From NCBI GenBank assembly GCA_041396585.1, contig JAWKYG010000003.1:124001-188000 (forward strand): DNA of 64,000 bases, given 5' to 3'. Each line of letters begins with the position of its first letter. The first letter of the stretch is position 1. Below the pieces are notes generated by a model. It saw only the letters and a list, made by a program, of their open reading frames with translations, was not told where the DNA came from and searched no databases. This DNA comes from JAUIAI01 sp041396585. GTDB lineage: Bacteria > Pseudomonadota > Gammaproteobacteria > Burkholderiales > Burkholderiaceae_E. This document shows positions 38,559 through 47,446 of this stretch, one piece after another. Made by a program: the position numbers and the translations under genes.

Positions 38559-38797
38559 ACGATGCCACGTCGGACCGCAGGCATCTCCGGGTCTCAAGGA
38601 TGGCACTCGACTTCCAGAAAAGGGCTTTTACCAATAGCGCTTTGTGCCCTCGACATCGGAACTTTCGCAGGTCCAAGCAAGCCGTGTCGCGCAAGGTCAG
38701 CACGCCCGACGAGTATGAGCGCTCTATCCGTGAGGCGCGGGGCACGAGGAAATCAGAACAGCATGAGCCTAGCAACGTAAAGCGTCTCGTGCTGCTA

Positions 38798-38813
38798 TGT
38801 TTCACGTGAAACA
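38798..38813. other. parS site
   Basis: TGTTTCACGTGAAACA, perfect palindrome, 255 bp (about three grid units) after the previous site. Confidence 0.95.
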
Positions 38814-39089
38814 GTTCCCGAGCCAGGTCCAGGAGACACGAGTTGCAGGCTCGCAGCCGAGAACCTTCTGCCACGAGGTTGCAATGAAGCGGAAGCTCAA
38901 GACACTTTCGCTTACCGCGATTCGAATCAGTTGTCCCGCGAGCTTTCCCTGTGGAAAAGGTGCCAGAGCGTGGCCGCGAGACTGCCCAGAGACGGCATGG
39001 ATACCGCGGGGAATCCAGTAGATGACTCGCGCGTCTCGCTATTGCGATTGACTTGCTTGACTCAAACTCAGGTCTTCAACGATCTGACG

Positions 39090-39105
39090 TGTTCAACGTG
39101 AAACA
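39090..39105. other. parS site, one mismatch
   Basis: TGTTCAACGTGAAACA; one base off the consensus next to the central CACGTG. Confidence 0.75.
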
Positions 39106-39282
39106 ATCAAGCAGGTACTTTGCGAAACTCGACAGCGTTGAGAGCATCCGCTTTCATCACCCGAGTGCTGGGGACAGCAATCCCGCCGGGCTCTGCTTGT
39201 ACGTAGCAGCGAGACACCTGGAACTTCGCGCTCTATGGGAGTCGAAGTCAATAAGCGGCAAAAGGCAATCAATCAGCAGCGA

Positions 39283-39298
39283 TGTTTCACGTGGAACA
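39283..39298. other. parS site
   Basis: TGTTTCACGTGGAACA. Confidence 0.94.
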
Positions 39299-39361
39299 TT
39301 GTCCTCGGAAATGGCCGTCGCAAGCCAACCTTGAATTGGCGACCTACCGCGCCGAAAAGAA

Positions 39362-39377
39362 TGTTTCACGTGAAACA
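39362..39377. other. parS site
   Basis: TGTTTCACGTGAAACA, perfect palindrome, 79 bp after the previous site. Confidence 0.95.
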
Positions 39378-39537
39378 AAATCGAGCTCAAAAACGGTCGC
39401 GCCCATGCAGGAAGGAACCACCCTCGACCCCGCGAATGAGCATCTCTGGCGCTCAAAGCATCGTTCGGCCGTGCGTTCAGACAGTCAGCCGATGCAGGCG
39501 CCACACAGCCAAGGAACATAGGTACTGAAAGCCAGAA

Positions 39538-39553
39538 TGTTTCACGTGAAACA
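39538..39553. other. parS site
   Basis: TGTTTCACGTGAAACA, perfect palindrome. Confidence 0.95.
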
Positions 39554-39833
39554 TGCAGACCCGCAAAGACATGCACGACACAATGCGGCCCCAAGAACGT
39601 TGCGCGGTATACGGACAGCATGGGGAACCTCTATAATGCCCACCCCTTGTTGACCACTACCCACGGCGGCGGCTGGCGCGAAAAGTGTTTGTGCGCTCAG
39701 CGAGGCCTTTTCATCGCCCGACCCGAGTTGCGCCAAGATCCAGCAGATCCCACTTCCGTCATGATCGCCTTCAGCACTGATGTCACCGACTTTGGTGATG
39801 ACTACGAGATCCTGAAGTTCCCTACAAGCTAAG

Positions 39834-39849
39834 TGTTTCACGTGGAACA
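39834..39849. other. parS site overlapping the mnmG translation start region
   Basis: TGTTTCACGTGGAACA ends 8 bases before the mnmG ATG, where a ribosome binding site would be expected; no purine-rich one is visible. Confidence 0.94.
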
Positions 39850-39857
39850 TACCCACC

Positions 39858-41801
39858 ATGATGCAGTTCCCAGATCAGTTTGACGTGATCGTGGTCGGTG
39901 GCGGCCACGCCGGTTCCGAGGCCGCCCTTGCGGCTGCGAGGATGGGAGCGAAGACGCTACTTGTGACCCACAGCATCGAAACGCTGGGTCAGATGTCCTG
40001 CAATCCCTCAATTGGGGGAATTGGCAAGGGCCATCTTGTAAAGGAAATCGACGCACTTGGCGGCGCGATGGCCGAAGCCACCGACGAGGCAGGCATTCAA
40101 TTCCGGATCCTGAATCGCAGCAAGGGGCCCGCTGTACGCGCAACGCGCGCCCAGGCCGACCGAGTGCTGTATCGCCAGGCAATTCGTCGCCGCCTGGAGA
40201 ACCAGGCCAACCTCTGGTTGTTCCAACAGGCCATCGACGACCTGACCGTTGACTCGGACGGCGCGACAGAGCGCGTCACCGGCGTTGTGACGCAGATGGG
40301 TCTGCGCTTTCGCGCGCGTACCGTCGTGTTGACGGCGGGCACCTTTCTGAATGGAAAGATTCACGTTGGCCTGAACAGCTACTCGGGTGGACGAGCAGGC
40401 GACCCTCCGGCGGTTTCATTGGCGCACAGACTACGCGAACTGTCTTTGCCGCAAGGCCGCCTGAAGACCGGAACGCCGCCGCGTATCGACGGGCGATCGA
40501 TCGACTTTTCGCGCTGTGAACGGCAACCGGGCGATCTCGACCCCATTCCCGTGTTCTCCTTTCTGGGCAACGCTGACCAGCATCCGCCGCAACTGCCCTG
40601 CTGGATCACTCACACCCAGACAAGGACACACGAGATCATTCGCGAGGGCCTCTCACGTTCGCCGCTTTATACCGGCGTCATCGAGGGGATCGGGCCGCGC
40701 TACTGCCCATCCATAGAAGACAAGATCCACCGATTCGCAGACAAGAGCTCTCACCAGATTTTCCTCGAGCCGGAAGGGCTGGATACGCACGAGATATATC
40801 CGAACGGAATCTCGACCAGTCTGCCGTTCGATGTGCAACTGGCGCTGGTGCGAACCATCCCCGGCCTCGAAAACGCCCACATTCTCCGACCCGGCTATGC
40901 GATCGAATACGACTATTTCGATCCGCGCGGTCTGCGCGCGAGCCTGGAGACTCAGTCCATCCGTGGGCTGTTCTTCGCCGGCCAGATCAATGGGACCACT
41001 GGCTACGAGGAGGCTGCAGCACAGGGCCTTCTGGCTGCGGTGAATGCTGTTCAGCTGCTGCGTGAGCGAGACCCATTGATCCTTGGCCGTGACCAGGCCT
41101 ATCTCGGCGTCCTGGTCGATGACCTGATTACGCGCGGGGTCCTCGAACCGTACCGGATGTTCACGAGTCGCGCCGAGTATCGCCTGAGCCTGCGCGAAGA
41201 CAATGCGGACCAAAGACTGACCGAAATCGGTCGACGCCTTGGCCTGGTCGATGACCGGCGCTGGCAGTTTCACTGTCGCAAACAGGAAGCCATTGCCCGC
41301 GAGACGGAGCGTCTCAAGAGCACCTGGATCAATCCGGGCCACGGTCGGCGCGAGCAGGTCGAATCCGTCCTCGGACAGACATTGGAGCGTGAGTACTCAC
41401 TCCGCAGTCTGCTGTCGCGTCCCGGCATCGGCTATGACAACCTGCTTCAGGCTGCGGATTCGCCCGCGGCCGAGTTCGACCAACCAGGCTGCCATGCCGA
41501 TCCGGTCTGGCGAGAACAGGTGGTGGAGCAACTGGAGATCGCCGCCAAGTACGAGGGCTATATCGATCGCCAGGCGCAAGAAGTCGCCCGGCAGACGCGG
41601 CTCGAGCATCTCCGGATTCCCGCCGACTTTGACTATCGATCGGTCACCGGACTGTCCTTCGAGGTGCGTCAGCGCCTGTCCGAACAACGCCCGGAAACGG
41701 TGGGGCACGCCTCACGCATGCCGGGTGTCACGCCGGCCGCGATCTCCCTGCTGCTGATCATGCTGAAAAAGCGGGGTAACCTGCCGCGCGAGGCCGCCTG
41801 A
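39858..41801 (+). CDS. mnmG: tRNA uridine-5-carboxymethylaminomethyl modification enzyme MnmG (GidA)
   Basis: 647-residue FAD enzyme acting with MnmE on tRNA U34. FAD motif DVIVVGGGHAGSEAALAAARMG, the GidA signatures MSCNPSIGGIGKGHLVKEIDALGG and RILNRSKGPAVRATRAQADR, the NAD-site region GQINGTTGYEEAAAQG and the C-terminal helical domain ending GVTPAAISLLLIMLKK. The ATG at 39858 (MMQFPDQFDV) is used. It heads an apparent mnmG-rsmG-parA-parB unit and is directly preceded by a parS site, so ParB spreading from the array could affect its expression (inference). Confidence 0.97.
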   Translation: MMQFPDQFDVIVVGGGHAGSEAALAAARMGAKTLLVTHSIETLGQMSCNPSIGGIGKGHLVKEIDALGGAMAEATDEAGIQFRILNRSKGPAVRATRAQADRVLYRQAIRRRLENQANLWLFQQAIDDLTVDSDGATERVTGVVTQMGLRFRARTVVLTAGTFLNGKIHVGLNSYSGGRAGDPPAVSLAHRLRELSLPQGRLKTGTPPRIDGRSIDFSRCERQPGDLDPIPVFSFLGNADQHPPQLPCWITHTQTRTHEIIREGLSRSPLYTGVIEGIGPRYCPSIEDKIHRFADKSSHQIFLEPEGLDTHEIYPNGISTSLPFDVQLALVRTIPGLENAHILRPGYAIEYDYFDPRGLRASLETQSIRGLFFAGQINGTTGYEEAAAQGLLAAVNAVQLLRERDPLILGRDQAYLGVLVDDLITRGVLEPYRMFTSRAEYRLSLREDNADQRLTEIGRRLGLVDDRRWQFHCRKQEAIARETERLKSTWINPGHGRREQVESVLGQTLEREYSLRSLLSRPGIGYDNLLQAADSPAAEFDQPGCHADPVWREQVVEQLEIAAKYEGYIDRQAQEVARQTRLEHLRIPADFDYRSVTGLSFEVRQRLSEQRPETVGHASRMPGVTPAAISLLLIMLKKRGNLPREAA

Positions 41802-41803
41802 GC

Positions 41804-42616
41804 ATGGCAAACCCGCGAGAACCCGGATCGCCCGCTGGCGCCCGGCGATCCCGGGACGATGGCTCGCTGGCGAGCAGCCGCACCGCAGAGAGAAGATCCA
41901 CCGGCGCCGATGCGATTCGAATGCCACTCATCGCGGGCATGCAGCAACTCGGCCTGGACACCGATTCGCAGGTCATCGAGCGCCTGCTGGCCTATCGCGC
42001 ACTGCTCGAGCGCTGGGGACGCGTGTTCAATCTGACCGCGATACGGGACCCGATGACCATGGTATCGGCCCACCTGCTCGACTGTCTGGCGGTGATCCCG
42101 GCGCTGCGCCGTCATTGGGGCCACATGCCATCCGGACCCTGGGTGGACGTGGGCAGTGGCGCGGGACTGCCCGGGATCATTCTGGCGATCACCGAGCCGC
42201 ACCAGCCGATCCACCTGGTCGAGCCCGTGGGCAAGAAGGCGGCCTTCCTTCGCCAGTGTTGCGGCGAGCTCGGTCTGCGCGCGGTGAGAGTTCATGAGTG
42301 CCGCATCGAGGACTCGAGCGCACGGACGCTTCAGGCACCCGCGGCAGCCATGATCATCTGCCGCGCGTTTGCATCCCTGGCCGACTTCGTCGGCGGCGCG
42401 CGCCACCTGATCGGACCAGACACCCGCCTGGTTGCGATGAAGGCAGCGCGGTGGCAGCAAGAGGTAAACGATTACGCGACGGCCGGCGCGGCCAACGATA
42501 ATCGCGGCATCGCGATCGAGGACACGCTCACCCTGCAAGTGCCGATGCTGGACGCCACGCGCGCACTGATCCTCTTGAAGATGCCCTCGCCGGATTCGCG
42601 TAACACGGCGGACTGA
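41804..42616 (+). CDS. rsmG: 16S rRNA (guanine527-N7)-methyltransferase RsmG (GidB)
   Basis: 270 residues; methylates G527 of 16S rRNA. Core: LLERWGRVFNLTAIRDP, VDVGSGAGLPGIILAI (SAM motif), HLVEPVGKKAAFLRQ and ICRAFASLADF. The N-terminus is about 45 residues longer than usual and Arg/Ser-rich; an internal ATG (MPLIAGMQQLGL) at about 41921 would give the normal length. It starts 2 bases after the mnmG stop. Confidence 0.95.
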   Translation: MANPREPGSPAGARRSRDDGSLASSRTAERRSTGADAIRMPLIAGMQQLGLDTDSQVIERLLAYRALLERWGRVFNLTAIRDPMTMVSAHLLDCLAVIPALRRHWGHMPSGPWVDVGSGAGLPGIILAITEPHQPIHLVEPVGKKAAFLRQCCGELGLRAVRVHECRIEDSSARTLQAPAAAMIICRAFASLADFVGGARHLIGPDTRLVAMKAARWQQEVNDYATAGAANDNRGIAIEDTLTLQVPMLDATRALILLKMPSPDSRNTAD

Positions 42617-42664
42617 TTTCCCACGCGCGGCCACCATTGCCGCGACCACACCCGGAGGCTTCGC

Positions 42665-43438
42665 TTGGCCCGTATCTTTGTCATCGCCAATCAGAAAGGC
42701 GGCGTGGGCAAGACCACCACGACGGTCAACCTGGCCGCCGCCCTGGCCATGCATGGCAAGCGCACGCTCCTTGTCGATCTCGATCCGCAGGGCAACGCCA
42801 CCATGGGTAGCGGCATCAACAAGCGCACGCTCGAAAGCTCGGTCTACCAGGTTTTGATCGGCGCCTCCACGGTGGCGCAGGTCAGCCGACGCAGTGATGC
42901 CGGTTATGACGTTCTGCCGGCCAACCGCGAGCTCGCCGGCGCCGAAGTCGAGCTGGTCGATCTCGAACAACGAGAGACACGCCTGAAACAGGCCCTGGAA
43001 GCCACGGGCGACACCTACGACTTCATCCTGATCGACTGCCCGCCGTCCTTGTCGATGCTCACCTTGAACGGTTTTTGCGCGGCGCACGGCGTGATCATCC
43101 CGATGCAGTGTGAGTACTACGCCCTGGAAGGCCTGGCCGATCTGGTCAACACGATCAAGCGCGTGCATGCGAACTTCAACACCAACCTGCGGGTGATCGG
43201 TCTGTTGCGGGTGATGTTCGATCCGCGGGTCACCCTGGCAAACCAGGTGTCGGCGCAGCTCGAGCAACACTTCGGCGACAAAGTGTTCCGCACCGTCATC
43301 CCGCGCAATGTGCGTCTGGCAGAAGCCCCCAGCTACGGCAAACCCGGCGTGATCTATGACCCCAGCTCCAAAGGCGCGAAGGCCTATCTCGACTTCGGCG
43401 CCGAGCTCATCGACCGTGTGGAGACTCTGATCCGATGA
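42665..43438 (+). CDS. parA: chromosome partitioning ATPase ParA (Soj)
   Basis: 257-residue Walker-type ATPase that drives segregation of ParB-parS complexes. Deviant Walker A KGGVGKTTTTVNLAAALA, Walker A' LLVDLDPQGNATMGSG and Walker B FILIDCPPSLSMLTLNG. Short chromosomal type without the N-terminal DNA-binding domain of plasmid type Ia. It starts with TTG at 42665, preceded by GGAGG with good spacing. Its last bases overlap parB (ATGA). Confidence 0.97.
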   Translation: MARIFVIANQKGGVGKTTTTVNLAAALAMHGKRTLLVDLDPQGNATMGSGINKRTLESSVYQVLIGASTVAQVSRRSDAGYDVLPANRELAGAEVELVDLEQRETRLKQALEATGDTYDFILIDCPPSLSMLTLNGFCAAHGVIIPMQCEYYALEGLADLVNTIKRVHANFNTNLRVIGLLRVMFDPRVTLANQVSAQLEQHFGDKVFRTVIPRNVRLAEAPSYGKPGVIYDPSSKGAKAYLDFGAELIDRVETLIR

Positions 43439-44394
43439 AAAAGCGCAAAGCCCTCGGCCAAGGCCTGGATGCCCTGCTCGGTGACGCCGATGGCCCGCCC
43501 ACAGATACCGCCCCTGGCGAACCCGGCAGCGAGCACACCGGTGATGCGATCATCGAACTGGCGCTGCCGGCGATTCGCCAGGGCAAGTACCAGCCGCGCG
43601 TGGTCTTCGATGACGACGCGCTCGAATCGCTGACCGACTCGGTTCGCCAACACGGCATCATGCAGCCGATCCTGGTTCGCCGGCTCGATGCGCCCGAGAC
43701 AGATCCGGCGCTGCGCTACGAGATCGTCGCCGGCGAGCGTCGCTATCGGGCGGCCGAGCGCGCCGGGCTGGCCACCGTGCCGGCGATCATCGTCGATCTG
43801 GATGATCGCCAGACCTTGTCGATCGCCCTGATCGAAAACATCCAGCGGGAAAATCTGAACCCGATCGAAGAAGCGTTGGCCATCCGGCGCCTGATCGAAG
43901 AGTTCGCCTACACCCACGAAACGGTGGCGGCCGCCATCGGTCGCTCGCGCAGTGCCACCACCAATCTGTTGCGCCTGCTCAATCTGCCGGAGCCCGTGCA
44001 GCGTCTGCTCGCCAGCGGGCAGATCGACATGGGACACGGGCGCGCGCTGCTGGCCCTGGATCCCGCCGACCAGGCCTTGCTGGCCCGTCAGATCGTCGAA
44101 GAAAGGTTGTCCGTGCGCGAGACCGAGGCGCGCGTCGCCAACTGGCTGGTGAACCGCGAGTCCCGCGAGCCCGAGGGCGCGGCCAGTGACAAACGCCTCG
44201 GCGCGAAACCGGTTCGCGACCCGGATGTCCAGCGCCTGGAAAACAAGCTCTCGGATCTCCTGGCCGCGCCGGTGGCATTGCGCACCAATGCCAAGGGGGG
44301 CGGGCGGCTGTCGATCCGCTTCAGCAACGCCGAACAGTTCGAAGGCCTGATCGAACGCATGGGTCTGCAGGCGTACATCTCGATCGACGACTGA
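43435..44394 (+). CDS. parB: chromosome partitioning protein ParB (Spo0J), parS-binding CTPase
   Basis: 319-residue ParB. N-terminal ParA-stimulating segment MKKRKALGQGLDALLGD; CTP-binding motifs GERRYRAAERAG and ENIQRENLNPIEEA; helix-turn-helix VAAAIGRSRSATTNLLRLLNLP that reads parS; C-terminal dimer domain VQRLENKLSDLLAAPVALRTN...GRLSIRFSNAEQFEGLIERM. All elements are intact, so it should load and slide on DNA from the array at 34.5-39.85 kb. Translationally coupled to parA. Confidence 0.97.
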   Translation: MKKRKALGQGLDALLGDADGPPTDTAPGEPGSEHTGDAIIELALPAIRQGKYQPRVVFDDDALESLTDSVRQHGIMQPILVRRLDAPETDPALRYEIVAGERRYRAAERAGLATVPAIIVDLDDRQTLSIALIENIQRENLNPIEEALAIRRLIEEFAYTHETVAAAIGRSRSATTNLLRLLNLPEPVQRLLASGQIDMGHGRALLALDPADQALLARQIVEERLSVRETEARVANWLVNRESREPEGAASDKRLGAKPVRDPDVQRLENKLSDLLAAPVALRTNAKGGGRLSIRFSNAEQFEGLIERMGLQAYISIDD

Positions 44395-44581
44395 CGGCCC
44401 GCCGGGACCGGCTCCGGACCGACCCGGTTCGCCGCCGCTCCACCACACGGAAACCGGCGCACCAGGCAAAAGCAAAGCGATCACTAACCGGCGCCGCCAC
44501 CGGCAACAAACGAGGGCAGGCCCACGTTGAGAAAATGCGACATTCGCAACATTCGGCGAGAGTAACCGCCTACCCCGTGCT

Positions 44582-44611
44582 TTGACGCACCGCCGCATTG
44601 CCCGCTATACT
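44582..44611 (+). promoter_or_regulatory. sigma-70-like promoter of the atp operon
   Basis: -35 TTGACG (44582-44587), an 18-base spacer and -10 TATACT (44606-44611). It lies in the 260-bp gap between parB and atpI. A start near 44618 would lie downstream of the TTG at 44598, so AtpI most likely starts at the ATG at 44655. Confidence 0.75.
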
Positions 44612-44654
44612 CGATAGTCTTTGTCCGCTTCAGCCTGAAGATCAGGCCAGGCAG

Positions 44655-45050
44655 ATGCTGGTCACCATTGCCCTACAAGTCGTTGCGATCCTGGTGCTCT
44701 CGGTGGCCGCCTGGTGGGTGTTCGGGCCCGGGCATGCGGTTTCGTTGCTGGCCGGTGGTTTGGCCGCGGCGGTGCCCAACGCGTTGTTCGCATTTCGGCT
44801 TTCGTTGAACAAGGGGCGCTCACCGGATTCGTACCCGGTCGTGTTCTTTCTCGGCGAGATCATAAAGATCGGCCTGACCGTCGCGCTCCTGGCGCTGATC
44901 GTGCGTTGGGCGGATCAATGGCAATGGCCGGCGCTGATCACCGGGTTGATCGTGGCACTGAAGGTACCGCTGTTCGCGCTCTGGCTGACCGGCGACAAAA
45001 CACCCGTGACGGGCTCGGAAGGGCAGTTGGCCCAGACCGACCACCGTTGA
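44655..45050 (+). CDS. atpI: ATP synthase subunit I
   Basis: 131-residue membrane protein with four hydrophobic segments, thought to help assemble the c-ring. The segments AVSLLAGGLAAAVPNALFAFRLS and VVFFLGEIIKIGLTVALLALIVRW are typical of AtpI. The frame extends upstream to a TTG at 44598, but a strong promoter overlaps that extension. First gene of the atp operon. Confidence 0.9.
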   Translation: MLVTIALQVVAILVLSVAAWWVFGPGHAVSLLAGGLAAAVPNALFAFRLSLNKGRSPDSYPVVFFLGEIIKIGLTVALLALIVRWADQWQWPALITGLIVALKVPLFALWLTGDKTPVTGSEGQLAQTDHR

Positions 45051-45153
45051 CCGACCCGCCCCCGCAAGGGGCGCGCGTCAGCACTTAGTAAGCGATTCAT
45101 CCCAGAATACCGGGTTGCCCTGAAACCTGACGACTCGACGAGAAGTTCAGACA

Positions 45154-46017
45154 ATGACCGCCGCCGCAGCCGCTCACGCACCAACACCCTCCGAGTACAT
45201 CGTTCACCATCTGTCGCACCTGAACACGTCGGGTCATGCGCAGAAGACGATTGTCGACTTCTCGATCATCAATATCGACACAGTCATCTTCTCGGTTCTG
45301 CTCGCCGTGCTCATGTGCTGGCTGATGCGCAAGGCCGCCCTCGCGATCCGCGCCGATCAGGTACCCAATCGGTTCGTCAGCGCGATCGAGTCGCTGGTCG
45401 AGTTCGTGCACGAGCAGGCACGCAGCATCGTGCACGGCGACGTGCGCTATATCGCGCCACTGGCGCTGGCCACCTTCGTCTGGATCGTGTTCATGAACAC
45501 GATGGATCTGATCCCGGTGGATCTTCTGCCGCGCCTGGGCGAGCTGGTCGGCATCCATTACCTGCGCGTCGTACCCACGGCCGACCTGAACGCCACCATG
45601 GCCATGTCGCTGACCGTCCTCGGGGCCTCGCTCTATTACGGCATCAAGATCAAGAAGCCCGGTGGCTTCATCCACGAACTGCTCGTTGCGCCGTTCGGCT
45701 CGTCCAAGAATCCGATCATCTTCATCGTCATGGCAGTGATCAACTTCGTGATGCAGATCATCGAATATGTCGCCAAGACCGTTTCGCTCGGCATGCGACT
45801 CTTCGGCAACATGTATGCCGGCGAGCTGTTGTTCATGCTGATCGCATTGCTTGGCGGCGCCTTCGCCTGGAGCACCAGCGGGTTGCTGCTCGGCTTCGGC
45901 CATATCCTGGCCGGCACCGCCTGGGCGATCTTCCACATCCTGATCGTGCTGCTGCAAGGCTTCATCTTCATGATGCTGACCCTGGTCTACATCGGTCAGG
46001 CACACGAAGCACATTGA
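45154..46017 (+). CDS. atpB: F1Fo ATP synthase subunit a
   Basis: 287-residue proton-channel subunit with five or six membrane helices. The conserved stretch SLGMRLFGNMYAGELLFMLIALL contains the essential Arg. The C-terminal LIVLLQGFIFMMLTLVYIGQAHEAH is typical of the gammaproteobacterial subunit. Full length. Confidence 0.97.
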   Translation: MTAAAAAHAPTPSEYIVHHLSHLNTSGHAQKTIVDFSIINIDTVIFSVLLAVLMCWLMRKAALAIRADQVPNRFVSAIESLVEFVHEQARSIVHGDVRYIAPLALATFVWIVFMNTMDLIPVDLLPRLGELVGIHYLRVVPTADLNATMAMSLTVLGASLYYGIKIKKPGGFIHELLVAPFGSSKNPIIFIVMAVINFVMQIIEYVAKTVSLGMRLFGNMYAGELLFMLIALLGGAFAWSTSGLLLGFGHILAGTAWAIFHILIVLLQGFIFMMLTLVYIGQAHEAH

Positions 46018-46113
46018 TTTCCCGCCGGCCTGCCCGGCAGGGCGCGCTGGCACCAGCCGTTTTATCCATCACTTGAACCACCACTAGCTTTCGAGCTCTA
46101 CTGAGGAGTCATC

Positions 46114-46356
46114 ATGACCAACGTTGCTCTTGTCGCTGTCGCTGCCGGTCTCATCATCGGTCTGGGTGCGCTCGGTGCCTGTATCGGCATCGGCATCATG
46201 GGCGGCAAATACATGGAAGGCGCTGCCCGCCAGCCGGAACTGATGGACAAGCTGCAGACCAAGATGTTTCTGCTCGCCGGTCTGATCGACGCCGCCTTCC
46301 TGATCGGTGTCGGTATCGCCATGCTGTTCTCGTTCGCCAATCCCTTCCAGGGCTGA
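46114..46356 (+). CDS. atpE: F1Fo ATP synthase subunit c
   Basis: 80-residue proteolipid: two membrane helices joined by the polar loop AARQPEL. The proton-carrying Asp is residue 59 in GLIDAAFLIGVGIAM. Helix 1 has the Gly/Ala pattern GLGALGACIGIGIMGG. A GAGGAG ribosome binding site precedes the ATG. The D-A-A motif near the ion site lacks Na-binding residues, so proton coupling is expected. Confidence 0.97.
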   Translation: MTNVALVAVAAGLIIGLGALGACIGIGIMGGKYMEGAARQPELMDKLQTKMFLLAGLIDAAFLIGVGIAMLFSFANPFQG

Positions 46357-46410
46357 TCGTCGGGTCACTGAGTTCCCGAGTTCCGATCAACGTCTTCAGA
46401 GGGGTGAGTC

Positions 46411-46884
46411 GTGTATCTCAACGCGACACTGTTCATCCAGATCATCGTCTTCGTGATCCTCTGGTGGTTCGTGGCCAAGTTCGTGTGGCCGCCCATCACC
46501 ACTGCGCTCGATGAGCGCGCCAAGAGAATCGCGGATGGTCTGGCCGCGGCCGACAGGGCCAAGGTAGAGCTGGCAGCGGCTGAACGCCGTGTGGAGTCCG
46601 AGCTCAAGGAGGCCCGTGCCGGTGCCGCCGAAGTTCGCTCGGGTGCCGAGAAGCAGGCCGCCGGCATCATCGATGCCGCTCGTGCCGAAGCGACCCGCAT
46701 CGTCGCAGACGCTCGCAAGCAAGCCGAGGAAGAAGCCTCGCTCGCCATGCAGCGCGCCCGCGAAGAGCTGCAGGATCAGGTTGCGAACCTGGCCGTGGCC
46801 GGCGCCGAGCGGATTCTGCGCAGCGAGATCGATGCATCACGCCACGCCGAGCTGCTCAACAACCTCAAGAGCGAGCTGCGCTGA
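46411..46884 (+). CDS. atpF: F1Fo ATP synthase subunit b
   Basis: 157-residue peripheral-stalk subunit: one N-terminal membrane helix (FIQIIVFVILWWFVAKFVWPPI) and a long amphipathic coiled coil rich in Ala, Glu, Arg. It starts with GTG at 46411, with GGGGTG upstream. Confidence 0.96.
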   Translation: MYLNATLFIQIIVFVILWWFVAKFVWPPITTALDERAKRIADGLAAADRAKVELAAAERRVESELKEARAGAAEVRSGAEKQAAGIIDAARAEATRIVADARKQAEEEASLAMQRAREELQDQVANLAVAGAERILRSEIDASRHAELLNNLKSELR

Positions 46885-46889
46885 TCGTC

Positions 46890-47423
46890 ATGGCCGAATC
46901 ACTCACCATCGCCCGCCCTTATGCCGAGGCAGCCTTCAAGCTGGCCAGCGAACAGGGCAATCTCGCAGCCTGGGGCGAGTTGCTCGCCAACCTGGCGACG
47001 ATCAGCAGCGATTCGTCGGCCAAGCAGTTGTCCAGCAGCCCCAGCATCGGCAGCGAGCAGGTCGCTTCGACCCTCGCTGGCATGCTCGGCGAACTGAACG
47101 ACCAGCAACGCAATTTCGTACAGGTGCTGGCCGAGAACCGTCGTCTGATGGTGATGCCGGAGATCGCCACGCTCTATAACGGTCTGCGCAATCAGGCCGA
47201 AGGAGCGGTGGAGGCGATCGTGCAATCGGCCTATGAACTCACCGATGCGCAGTTGGCCGACATCGTCGCCACGCTCGAAAGCAAAACCGGCCGTAAGGTC
47301 AATGCCCGTGTCGAACTGGCGCCCGAACTCATCGGTGGCGTCTCGATTCGCATCGGGGACGAAGTGATGGATGCCTCGGTGCGCGGCAAGCTCTCGCAGC
47401 TCGCAGCCAGCCTGAAAGTTTGA
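46890..47423 (+). CDS. atpH: F1Fo ATP synthase subunit delta
   Basis: 177-residue stator subunit linking b to the F1 head. It starts with ARPYAEAAFKLA, and the C-terminal LAPELIGGVSIRIGDEVMDASVRGKLSQLAASLK is the family signature. It starts 5 bases after atpF. Confidence 0.96.
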   Translation: MAESLTIARPYAEAAFKLASEQGNLAAWGELLANLATISSDSSAKQLSSSPSIGSEQVASTLAGMLGELNDQQRNFVQVLAENRRLMVMPEIATLYNGLRNQAEGAVEAIVQSAYELTDAQLADIVATLESKTGRKVNARVELAPELIGGVSIRIGDEVMDASVRGKLSQLAASLKV

Positions 47424-47446
47424 GTCCGAAAGGGCAGGAGTTACGC

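Larger units (their letters stand above)
34239..39857. other. gene-free parS-rich region (putative chromosomal centromere)
   Basis: About 5.6 kb with no credible gene on either strand. It contains 18 exact matches to TGTTYCACGTGRAACA, the ParB-binding parS consensus, three copies with one mismatch (34513, 35635, 39090) and one degenerate half-site (37027). Base composition is visibly less GC-rich than the flanking genes (about 52-55 percent in two hand-counted 60-base lines versus 68 percent in one from gabD). The left end carries a 19-bp tandem repeat. The right end abuts mnmG, upstream of rsmG-parA-parB. I infer that this is the main partition site of the chromosome. Confidence 0.9.

Noticed and set aside
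39620..39832. 70-residue open frame just upstream of mnmG
   Set aside because: The only promoter-like element, TATAAT, lies within its first codons, no family is recognisable, and it stops at a parS site; treated as noncoding.
34239..39857. Several 60-180 residue open frames on both strands of the parS region
   Set aside because: No family resemblance, no ribosome binding sites of note, and most run across parS sites with translations of the palindrome (MFHVKH, FHVEH, FTWNI) recurring in them.
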